The notes below the pieces were generated by a model. That model did no database searches and was not told the DNA's origin. It was given only the letters and a program-made list of their open reading frames with translations. Positions 56,477 through 64,000 of a stretch of 64,000 nt of DNA are shown in pieces (within the stretch, counting starts at the first letter, position 1; the number at the start of each line of letters is the position of its first letter). This DNA comes from an uncultured Gilliamella sp. (lineage in GTDB: Bacteria; Pseudomonadota; Gammaproteobacteria; Enterobacterales; Orbaceae). The stretch lies in assembly GCA_946482005.1 (NCBI GenBank), contig CAMLPV010000006.1, positions 1-64,000 on the forward strand, read 5' to 3'. A program made the position numbers and the translations under genes.

Positions 56477-58228
56477 ATGAATCACACGGATATATTTCTG
56501 CCAGTAAAGAATAAAGTATCTCATTCTATATTTTTGGCTTCAATTGCACAGGTGCTTAAACTGAGTATCTGGTTAATGTTGATCTTGGTTTTACACCAAT
56601 TGATGTTGGATACCAGCGTCTTTCCGGGATTGCCGATTGTCTCTCTACTTGTTCTGAGCATTCTTTTTTATACGCTGAGAACTTATGCTCACGATAAGTC
56701 TCACTATGCAGCATTTGAACTAGAAAAAATATTACGAACAAGGCTTATCAAAAAGATCAATCAATTGCCTATTGAAACGGTTAGAAACATGGGCAACGGG
56801 AATCTTGTTAAAACATTAATCGATGATATTAAAGAATTACATGCTTTTGTGGCTGATGCTCCGCCCTTAAAAGCCGAGGCATTCGTTACGCCAATTTTTA
56901 CCTTACTGGTTTTATTTATCTTTAATTGGGTCTTTGCAAGCATTGTATTTGCCATCACTTTAGTTACTTTTCTACTGCTGAGTTTTATCATGAAAAAAGC
57001 TAAGCTTTTGAAGGAAAGCTATAACAATGCAACTATTCAAATCAACAGTAAAATAATTGAATATATTCAGGGAATGAGTGCAGTAAGAACATTTGATGCT
57101 GGGGAGGGAGCATTTGTTCAATATCAAAAAGCGCTGGAAAATTATAGCCAGGTGGTCTTTCATTGGTTGCAATCTATGCGATTGTCTACAAAAATTGCTC
57201 GCAGCCTTTTCTCCGCTATGCCGATGAGTATCATATTAGTTGTTGGATTGAGTTTAGCCCAACTAAATGACCAAATCTCATTTATTACAACTTTCTGTTT
57301 TTTATTGTTGGCGATCGGTATTGCAGAAAGTGTCCATCCAGTGATGAGTCTATTTCAGATATTACAAAAGTCAAAAGCAGCAATAGAAAGGATATTTGAA
57401 GTTGAAAATTTACCAATTTTAGAGGCGCCTTCCAACCCGCTATTACCTGATAATAATGAGATAATTTTCAGAAACGTTGGGTTTTGTTACCAGAATTCTG
57501 ACACTGTTTTATCCAATATCAATATTAAAATTCCTGAAAATTCATTTACTGCTCTTATTGGTACATCTGGTTCTGGCAAGACGACGCTAACCAATCTCAT
57601 TCCACGCTTTCTTGATGCAACCTCTGGAACGATAACTTTAGGTGGAGTTAATATAAAAGAGATTGAATACGCTGAACTTATGTCGAGAATCTCATTTGTT
57701 TTTCAGGATAACTTTTTATTCTCATGCTCGATCGCAGATAACATACGCTATGGGTTAGAGGATATCTCTGATGAAGATGTTATTGAAGCCGCCAAAAAAG
57801 CTGAAATTCACGACTTCATTTTGACACTTCCTCAACAATATAACACTCTGGCAGGAGAAAGAGGGCAGTTATTATCCGGTGGTCAAAAACAGAGGATCAC
57901 CATTGCCCGAGTTTTTTTACAAAATCGACCGATCGTTATTTTAGATGAACCGACGGCTTTTTCTGATGCCCGAAATGAAGCATTATTGTTAAAAGCCTTT
58001 AACCGTTTAATTGATAGAAATAAAACTGTCATTATGGTAACCCACCGCTTATCGACGATTGTCAATGCCGACCAAATAATATTATTGGATAAAGGGATGA
58101 TTAAAACTCATGGGACACATAATGATTTAATCGAAAATTCAAGTGATTATAAATTGTTATGGCAAGAGTATAACAAAGCAAAAGATTGGTCGATTCCAGT
58201 CAATAATTTGGCTGATGGAGAAAAGTGA
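56477..58228 (+). CDS. YbtP-like ABC transporter for a siderophore
   Basis: This 583-residue half transporter has six helices (about 20-300) followed by an ATPase domain with Walker A GTSGSGKTT, signature LLSGGQKQR and Walker B IVILDEPTAFSD. The Walker-B-next pattern EPTAFSDARNE is like YbtP and IrtA, exporter-fold proteins that import ferric siderophores. I chose MNHTDIF at 56477 because AAGGAG precedes it by ten bases; 12 upstream residues are dropped. It overlaps the next gene by one base (TGATG), so the two should act as a heterodimer. Confidence 0.82.
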   Translation: MNHTDIFLPVKNKVSHSIFLASIAQVLKLSIWLMLILVLHQLMLDTSVFPGLPIVSLLVLSILFYTLRTYAHDKSHYAAFELEKILRTRLIKKINQLPIETVRNMGNGNLVKTLIDDIKELHAFVADAPPLKAEAFVTPIFTLLVLFIFNWVFASIVFAITLVTFLLLSFIMKKAKLLKESYNNATIQINSKIIEYIQGMSAVRTFDAGEGAFVQYQKALENYSQVVFHWLQSMRLSTKIARSLFSAMPMSIILVVGLSLAQLNDQISFITTFCFLLLAIGIAESVHPVMSLFQILQKSKAAIERIFEVENLPILEAPSNPLLPDNNEIIFRNVGFCYQNSDTVLSNINIKIPENSFTALIGTSGSGKTTLTNLIPRFLDATSGTITLGGVNIKEIEYAELMSRISFVFQDNFLFSCSIADNIRYGLEDISDEDVIEAAKKAEIHDFILTLPQQYNTLAGERGQLLSGGQKQRITIARVFLQNRPIVILDEPTAFSDARNEALLLKAFNRLIDRNKTVIMVTHRLSTIVNADQIILLDKGMIKTHGTHNDLIENSSDYKLLWQEYNKAKDWSIPVNNLADGEK

Positions 58229-59985
58229 TGAAAGAGTATATTAATACAGACACACGCACAACAAAATCATTGCTGAAAACGTATATTGGCTTAATCAATG
58301 CGGCTGGTAAACAAAAGAAAATATTGATCCGCAGTCTGATTTATACTGTGATCTCCTCTTGTCTGTTTGGCGTTTCGTTGGTTTTACTATATCCCTTATT
58401 TGCAGCACTAGAAGCCAAAAGTGTTACTGCAACAGTTACTCATTTAATTATTGTCGTTGTTCTATTGATAGGTAGTTTTATTTTTAAGGTGCTTTGTGAA
58501 CGCTATGATGCGGATGGTTATTCGACGTTGGCAGTTACCGAGCTAAGGGAAAAATTAGGTAACAAGCTAAGACATATTTCCTTAGATTATTTAAGTCAGT
58601 TTAGATCTGGGGAAATAAATTACCTTATGATGCAAAGTGTAAATGAAGCGGCAGTATTTACATTTATGCTACTCAATATCATCATTACCGGCGTGGTTAT
58701 ACCACTATCAGCTGCAATAGCCTTGTTATTTTACAGTTGGCAACTTTCTTTGATGATGCTTTTGGTCTTTCCAATGGCAATTCCACTCTACCTGTGGCGT
58801 AGGAAGGCCTATCGCAGAGGTTTTAGCATTCTGGCAGAAGCCAATGCCAAATTAAAAGGGGAAGCTGTCGAGTTTGTACAAGGACTTGACGTATTAAAAT
58901 CGACAGGCCAAACCGAAGAGAAGATGACAGAGTTTATTAACGTAACAACAGATGTGGCAAATATACTGCGTATTGGCACAAAAAAAGGCGAAAAACCTAA
59001 CTTAATTATCACCATTGTAATTCAAGTTGGTTTGATCCTTATCATCTCGTTATGTGCCTATTTGGTGAATGCTGCGACCATTTCCTATCTCTTACTAGCC
59101 AGCGTGTTATTAATCGTTGCTCGTTCCACGGATGTATTAAATTATTTTGTACAAATGTCATCAATGCTTGAATCATTAGTTATAGGGTATGAAAAATTGC
59201 AGGAACTGTTGAATGCACCATCATTACCTGAAAAAAAGGCAGAGATTATGCCTGATCACTATAATATTGAATTTGAACGAGTTAACTTTTCGTACCGAGG
59301 GCAAGACAAATATGTTCTTAAGGATATATCCCTTCAGATCCCAGAAAAAGCATTAACCGCTTTGGTCGGTGCCAGTGGTTGCGGTAAGACTACAATAACC
59401 AAGCTTATTCTTCGGTTTGCTGATGTAAAATCAGGCAGTATTAAAATCGGTGGTATTGATATTCGAGATATGTCTCAGAGTCAGTTAATGAGTCTAGTCT
59501 CTGTAGTATTTCAGGATGTCTATTTGTTTCAAGACACCATTATTAATAACATTAGAATGGCAAAATTATCCGCTAGTGACGAGGAGGTCATCGAAGTTTG
59601 TAAACAAGCAAATTGCCACGAATTTATCCAGAATTTCCGCGACGGTTATCAAACACAACTCAATGATATTGGCAAAAGTCTTTCTGGTGGGGAGAGGCAG
59701 CGTATCTCTATTGCCAGAGCCATTTTGAAAAATGCCCCTATTCTTATCCTCGATGAGCCAACTGCCGCACTCGATACTGAGAATGAATTGGCAGTGCAAA
59801 AGGTGATTAATAAGCTAGTGCAAGAAAAAACGGTATTAGTGATCGCTCATCGACTTTCTACTATCATCGGTGCTGAGCAAATTGTAGTAATTGATAAAGG
59901 CGAAATTGTCGAAAGTGGTACTCATCAGCAGTTATTGCAACAAAATGGGATTTATAATGAGTTTTGGTATCTTCAGCAAAATTAA
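58228..59985 (+). CDS. YbtQ-like ABC transporter for a siderophore
   Basis: This 585-residue half transporter has six helices and an ATPase domain with Walker A GASGCGKTT, LSGGERQR and ILDEPTAALDTENE. With the preceding gene it forms a YbtP/YbtQ-like heterodimer; in Yersinia this imports ferric yersiniabactin from the periplasm. I chose ATG 58228 with GGAG seven bases before it, rather than GTG 58225. No biosynthetic genes are visible, so a siderophore made by other organisms is a likely cargo. A multidrug or lipid exporter role is the alternative. Confidence 0.82.
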   Translation: MKEYINTDTRTTKSLLKTYIGLINAAGKQKKILIRSLIYTVISSCLFGVSLVLLYPLFAALEAKSVTATVTHLIIVVVLLIGSFIFKVLCERYDADGYSTLAVTELREKLGNKLRHISLDYLSQFRSGEINYLMMQSVNEAAVFTFMLLNIIITGVVIPLSAAIALLFYSWQLSLMMLLVFPMAIPLYLWRRKAYRRGFSILAEANAKLKGEAVEFVQGLDVLKSTGQTEEKMTEFINVTTDVANILRIGTKKGEKPNLIITIVIQVGLILIISLCAYLVNAATISYLLLASVLLIVARSTDVLNYFVQMSSMLESLVIGYEKLQELLNAPSLPEKKAEIMPDHYNIEFERVNFSYRGQDKYVLKDISLQIPEKALTALVGASGCGKTTITKLILRFADVKSGSIKIGGIDIRDMSQSQLMSLVSVVFQDVYLFQDTIINNIRMAKLSASDEEVIEVCKQANCHEFIQNFRDGYQTQLNDIGKSLSGGERQRISIARAILKNAPILILDEPTAALDTENELAVQKVINKLVQEKTVLVIAHRLSTIIGAEQIVVIDKGEIVESGTHQQLLQQNGIYNEFWYLQQN

Positions 59986-60374
59986 CCTCATTGGTGGCAT
60001 TAATGTGCTGTTGCCCATAGTGAGTTACGGAGTGTGAACGGTCTAGTGTTCATAAAACGGTACATAACCGGTAAATTGTTATGGGCCGTGTTGGGGCATG
60101 GTCAGTAAGTACAATAATCATATGGTACATACTCTCTTCATTGCTCACCAACTCAGTTGCCCGAAACGTCCCTAAGTGAGCCTTTCGAATCACCCCAAAC
60201 AAATACCCCAAAGGATTTACGTACTTTCCGTGGTGTTCATTTTTTTAGATAGTCAATATAGTTAATTGCGATAAATAATTTTCATAATGCAATAAATGAT
60301 TGGAATTATACAGTTATAAGATTGTTTGCTAGCATAAATTCACTATATCTCCCACTAAAAAATTTATAATATGA
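59986..60374. other. 389-base segment of unusual composition
   Basis: Much of 59990-60240 is visibly richer in G and C than the flanks (for example GGGCCGTGTTGGGGCATGG and CCCGAAACGTCCC). No reading frame of useful length or known repeat end was seen. It may be a remnant of acquired DNA. Confidence 0.35.
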
Positions 60375-60383
60375 GTGAATGAC

Positions 60384-61562
60384 ATGGAAAAAACCAATAA
60401 TACCTTCCCCACATTGAGTCTGCTTGCTTTAGCAACCGCACTATTTATTTCTATTATGACTGAAGCTTTGCCTGCTGGATTTTTACTATTAATAAGTGAA
60501 GATCTAAGTGTTACCGAGGCTCAAGCTGGACAATTAGTGACGCTATACGCATTAGGTTCTCTACTATCAGCTATCCCATTAACAATTGCTACACAAAGTT
60601 GGAATAGAAAAAAATTATTAGTAATTGTTATGCTTGGTTTTGCTATTACTAATTTTATGACTGCCTATTTTTCGTCTTTTATCCTGATATTAATAGCTAG
60701 ATTTTTAGCAGGTATTTTTGCCGGACTTTTGTGGGCAATGGTAGCAGGTTATGCAACCAGAATGGTTAGTGCTGATAAACAAGGCAGAGCAATAACGTTA
60801 GTTATGTTAGGGGTTCCAATTGCCTTATCTATAGGTATTCCATTGGGGACTGCAATAGGGCAGTTAGTTGGTTGGCGATTAACTTTTCATATGATTACTA
60901 TCATCTCTTTGTTGTTGGTTATTTTTATATGGCTAAAATTACCTAATTTAGCAGCGTTAAAAGCAGCGAAAAAGAATTCCATTTTTTCTGTATTATCTAT
61001 ACGTTACGTAAAATCTATCTTAGCAATAAACTTCATTTTTGCATTTGGGCATAATATTTTTTACACCTATATATCACCATATTTACAACTATCTGGTAAT
61101 GATGCAAATGTCGATGTTGTGCTATTTATTTTTGGTATTTCTTCAATAATTAGTATTACCATTGTTGGCATCTTTATCGATAATTATTTACGTAAATTAA
61201 TTATTTTATACCTCAGTTTATTTGCTATATCTGGATTGTTATTTTATGCCTTTGACCATCTTTATGGGCTAATTTTAATCTCAGTTGTAGTTTGGGGATT
61301 GGCCTTTGGCGGTGGCGCAACATTATTTCAAACTGCTTCAGCAAAAATAACCGGACAATCAGCCGATATTGCACAGTCTTTACTTGTCTCACTTTGGAAT
61401 TTAGCAATAGCTGGTGGTGGATTTTGTGGGGGAATGTTACTAAATGTTTTCGATGCAAAAGTTTTACCTATCATAATGTCTATTTTGTTAATTTTTGCAC
61501 TTTGTCTGGTGTTATATGCCGGTAAATTGGGTGTTACAAATCCAAGCGGGGGGATTCAATAG
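60384..61562 (+). CDS. MFS transporter, DHA1 family
   Basis: This 392-residue, 12-helix exporter has the drug:H+ antiporter (DHA1) layout: EALPAGFLLLISEDLSVTEAQAGQLVTLYALG in the first helices, split by the family's typical residues, a motif-A-like loop, and GVPIALSIGIPLGTAIGQLVGWR in the fifth. It resembles AraJ/YdhP-type sugar or drug efflux proteins. GTG at 60375 would add three residues; ATG 60384 is preferred. The ribosome site is weak. A hairpin at 61654-61693 follows. Confidence 0.8.
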   Translation: MEKTNNTFPTLSLLALATALFISIMTEALPAGFLLLISEDLSVTEAQAGQLVTLYALGSLLSAIPLTIATQSWNRKKLLVIVMLGFAITNFMTAYFSSFILILIARFLAGIFAGLLWAMVAGYATRMVSADKQGRAITLVMLGVPIALSIGIPLGTAIGQLVGWRLTFHMITIISLLLVIFIWLKLPNLAALKAAKKNSIFSVLSIRYVKSILAINFIFAFGHNIFYTYISPYLQLSGNDANVDVVLFIFGISSIISITIVGIFIDNYLRKLIILYLSLFAISGLLFYAFDHLYGLILISVVVWGLAFGGGATLFQTASAKITGQSADIAQSLLVSLWNLAIAGGGFCGGMLLNVFDAKVLPIIMSILLIFALCLVLYAGKLGVTNPSGGIQ

Positions 61563-62216
61563 CTAATTGATTTGCAAACTTACGCTATTAAAAGATGTTG
61601 TAGATATAGTTTAGTATGCAAACATATAAAGCTGACTAAAAAGCAAAAAGGGTAATCATCTGGATCACTGAACATAGTTCGGACTAGATGATTTTCCTCA
61701 GCGAAAAGATGTCTTAAATATCAATGCATTAATTTTGAGCAATCAAGATAATGTCTAAATACTTTAAGGTATAGAATTTAAACCAATGTATTAGGATGGA
61801 AGTATTGATTATGACAATAATATGTTTAAGACCAATAGATTAAGTCGTGATAGGTTTCCATTTTCCTCTATTTGTAAATAGTATAATTAATAAAAACAAT
61901 GAAGCAAATAAGCCCTTTGTCAGAATTATTAACCTATGCTGAAAACCTTAAATTCACCATTGATATTAATGAAATTATTAAAATTGTATAAAAAACAAAG
62001 TAACACTTAAGTTATATTGAGAAATATCCAAAGGTTTAGAACTACTTGTCATCTTATATGTTTCTTCATATAAGTATCTATGAAAAGATGTAGTTGTAAT
62101 ATCTCTTTAGTTTATACGGTTATTTTTGCTTTAGAGTAGGGCAGAGATTATTGTTAATTAATGATTAAACAATATAATTGCAACTAACGTCATGAATTTT
62201 AATAATTATAAAAAAT
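61563..62216. other. 654-base gap after the MFS gene
   Basis: I see a hairpin (AATCATCT at 61654-61661 with AGATGATT at 61686-61693, then TTTCC) that may end the MFS transcript. There is also a 30-codon ORF at 61899-61991 (MKQISPLSELLTYAENLKFT) without a ribosome site, perhaps a gene remnant. Nothing else is supported. Confidence 0.4.
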
Positions 62217-63089
62217 TTATTTATCTCTTATCTCATTAATAAATGTGAGAACATCTTTGCCTGCTTTTTCTTCATTCCATGACACGCCAATTTTCCATTT
62301 TGATCCTTTCCCCATAAGTTTTTTATATTTGATGGTTGATTTAAGATTATCAACTAAACTATTGGGTAGTATCGTTACATTCGAATGTAAATTAGCCATA
62401 GATATAATGTTGTAAACATTATTTGTGTAATATACATTTGGATAATTTAACGCATTACTAGAAAGATATTTGGTAATTTTTTGTGACAGATCAAAATGTG
62501 AATCATAATCAGGTAGACAAAGTGTATTCTTATCCAAAATTTGCTTAACATCATTAAAATCATGTATCTGAAAATTTTCTTTTTGATTGAATATAAAGAC
62601 TAAATGATCTGAGCCTATTTCGGTATACTTTATTTGTTTATTCGTCGGTTTTTCCAAAAAAGCGATATCTAATTCGCCTGATAAAAGCTTCTTTTCCTGC
62701 TCTGCTGAAGACAACTCATGTAGCTGAATTTTTATCATTGGATGATGTTCAGTATAATTATTTATTATTTCCGGTAATCTGTTTATACAGGAAAATGTAT
62801 AGCCGATATTCAAGACGCCCGTTGTACCATTTTTTATTTTTTTTACAACACAGAATAATCTATCTAACTCATTGGCTAAATTAACCGCATATTTGTAGAT
62901 TATTTTACCTTCCTCAGTTAGGTAACAACCCTGATTATCTCTAAGAAATAGTTTAAAACCAAATATTTCCTCAAGAAGTTGAATTTGTTTGGTAAGTGTT
63001 GGTTGGGTTATATTCAGTTTCTCAGCAGCATCGCGAAAACTATCACTTGTCGCTAATACAATAAATGATCTTATTTTCTTTACATACAT
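62217..63089 (-). CDS. LysR-family transcriptional regulator
   Basis: This 290-residue regulator has the N-terminal helix-turn-helix (SDSFRDAAEKLNITQPTLTK at 15-34, then QIQLLEEIFGFKLFLRD) and an effector domain (about 90-290). The target is not evident: the MFS gene is 654 bases away on the other strand and no divergent gene faces it closely. It begins with ATG after AAGGATTTCCTT-type sequence on the minus strand. Confidence 0.88.
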   Translation of the reverse strand: MYVKKIRSFIVLATSDSFRDAAEKLNITQPTLTKQIQLLEEIFGFKLFLRDNQGCYLTEEGKIIYKYAVNLANELDRLFCVVKKIKNGTTGVLNIGYTFSCINRLPEIINNYTEHHPMIKIQLHELSSAEQEKKLLSGELDIAFLEKPTNKQIKYTEIGSDHLVFIFNQKENFQIHDFNDVKQILDKNTLCLPDYDSHFDLSQKITKYLSSNALNYPNVYYTNNVYNIISMANLHSNVTILPNSLVDNLKSTIKYKKLMGKGSKWKIGVSWNEEKAGKDVLTFINEIRDK

Positions 63090-63533
63090 AAGGAAATCCT
63101 TTTCGTTAATTATTAACTATTATACTTAATTATTCGATATCTATGACCTATTAAGAAAATTTGTTTTAACCAATAAATCTATTTATTTATTCGGTTATGT
63201 AACTAATTATACCTATCATTACAGTAAGATCTGTTAAATACGAAAATTAATGTCAGGCAAGTTCAAGTTCAAAGAACTATTACCAACGTTAAGACTGTGC
63301 TCTAACTGCGTTAACGAAATATGATTTAGTTTTGGCGTGTCAGCTTGACTAAATGAATTAAATTTTTGCTTGCAATGGACTATTTTGCAGAAGGTTAGGG
63401 ATATCATTTAATTTCAATGGATGATTAACAACCTAAACGCAATGGTGTTTTTTATTATAATTAATACGTTAAAGTAACTTAGTTGCTAGTTTTAAAAGAT
63501 TTAATTGAAAAATTGATGTTTATTGTCGATCCC
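63090..63533. other. 444-base gap without supported features
   Basis: It separates the LysR gene from the ArsR-type gene (both on the minus strand) and holds the LysR promoter. No ORF or structured RNA was recognised. Confidence 0.4.
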
Positions 63534-64000
63534 TTATATATCAATTAATAATAGATTTAAGCTTTTCCTTCCTTTTTGGGTTATTGTTAATTCACGTTTA
63601 TTATCTTCTTGTTTAAACCATCCTTGTTGTAGCATTGATTGCAGTAGTAAAGTCCCTAAGGTGCCACCAATATGATCCCGATGTTCAGTAAAATCTATAC
63701 AGCGCTTGCCAACACAAGTTGTGTTAGATGTGTTAAATAATAACGTATGTTCATTAAAAAAGATTTTACCTTTTTCAGTAACCACAAAAAAATTGTCTTG
63801 TATAACAATAAATTCATTATTAATAAATGATTGGGTCAGTGCTACAGACCATGAGCCAGCTAAATGTTTATAACATGTTCTTGCCTCTTTAAATTTTTCT
63901 TTAGTTTTAGAATTAGATAAAAATAAGCAATCATTTGGTGGAATAATGTTAAACGTTGACTCTATAAACGTTGCTGTATCTTGATTTTTTATTTCATAAT
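63534..64000 (-). CDS. ArsR-type helix-turn-helix regulator, C-terminal part, truncated by the window edge
   Basis: The minus-strand frame is open from the stop at 63534 through the window end, 155 codons. An inner GTG would give only 83 residues. The visible part matches the C-terminal region of winged-helix ArsR regulators: EARTCYKHLAGSWSVALTQS, then CIDFTEHRDHIGGTLGTLL and ITQKGRKSL. The DNA-binding N-terminus lies outside the window. The usual length of this subgroup is about 220 residues. Confidence 0.75.
   Translation of the reverse strand, partial: YEIKNQDTATFIESTFNIIPPNDCLFLSNSKTKEKFKEARTCYKHLAGSWSVALTQSFINNEFIVIQDNFFVVTEKGKIFFNEHTLLFNTSNTTCVGKRCIDFTEHRDHIGGTLGTLLLQSMLQQGWFKQEDNKRELTITQKGRKSLNLLLIDI

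Noticed and set aside
61899-61991. 30-codon ORF after the MFS gene
   Set aside because: No ribosome site or homology. At most a remnant, so it is only mentioned in the gap entry.
1-64000. CRISPR arrays, rRNA genes and complete insertion sequences
   Set aside because: No regularly spaced repeats, rRNA motifs or transposase genes with inverted repeats were seen.

Overview
The window is AT-rich gammaproteobacterial chromosome with short intergenic gaps and many Enterobacteriaceae/Pasteurellaceae-type orthologues (YbiT, RhlE, YggL, YccJ, YaaA, ribonuclease Z, ArgE, YhiI-RbbA-YhhJ, UmuDC). The base composition, sugar and glycan genes and siderophore-uptake genes fit a host-associated member of the Orbales (Gilliamella/Frischella/Orbus-like). 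That placement is inferred from gene content, not demonstrated. There is no rRNA, CRISPR array or intact insertion sequence.

Layout. 1-730: a broken tRNA-Ile2-like 3' part and decayed TetR-regulator and transporter remnants. 836-5509: an alpha-mannosidase (GH38) and sugar transporter operon with a CRP-like site. 6273-7923: two tandem four-helix membrane proteins and a small zinc-ribbon protein. 8061-10911: ClcA and a MATE exporter. 10914-15898: a NikABCDE-type importer with an almost perfect Fur box; the MATE gene follows it by 2 bases and may belong to the same operon. 16165-27242: mostly housekeeping and conserved genes (rhlE, yggL, ybiT, DMT and AEC transporters, yaaA, yccJ, an LprI-like protein, rnz, argE) with secreted unknowns. 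27607-32625: yhiI-rbbA-yhhJ.

32500-34000 is an old tandem duplication. The segment yhhJ 3' end - small secreted protein gene - umuC 3' end occurs twice, leaving two diverged secreted paralogues and remnants of yhhJ and umuC between them. Next come umuDC with a LexA box, a 13-codon leader-like ORF, and an RtcB-PrfH pair, the recently described RNA/ribosome repair module. A tannase-family esterase, an HxlR regulator and a SnoaL-like protein follow. Then comes a sugar operon (ascorbate-type PTS IIB and IIC, PfkB kinase, class II aldolase) with two CRP-like sites and no IIA gene.

45335-48011 is a compact operon of a zinc-ribbon membrane protein, an SPFH-SHOCT protein and a small membrane protein, the best candidate here for a poorly described membrane-associated system. 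48101-59985 is an iron-acquisition region without siderophore synthesis genes: RhtX/FptX-like permease, AraC regulator, TonB receptor and a YbtP/YbtQ-like ABC pair, with three Fur-like boxes. It looks like an uptake system for foreign siderophores. The right end holds an MFS exporter, a LysR regulator and an ArsR-type regulator that runs off the edge.
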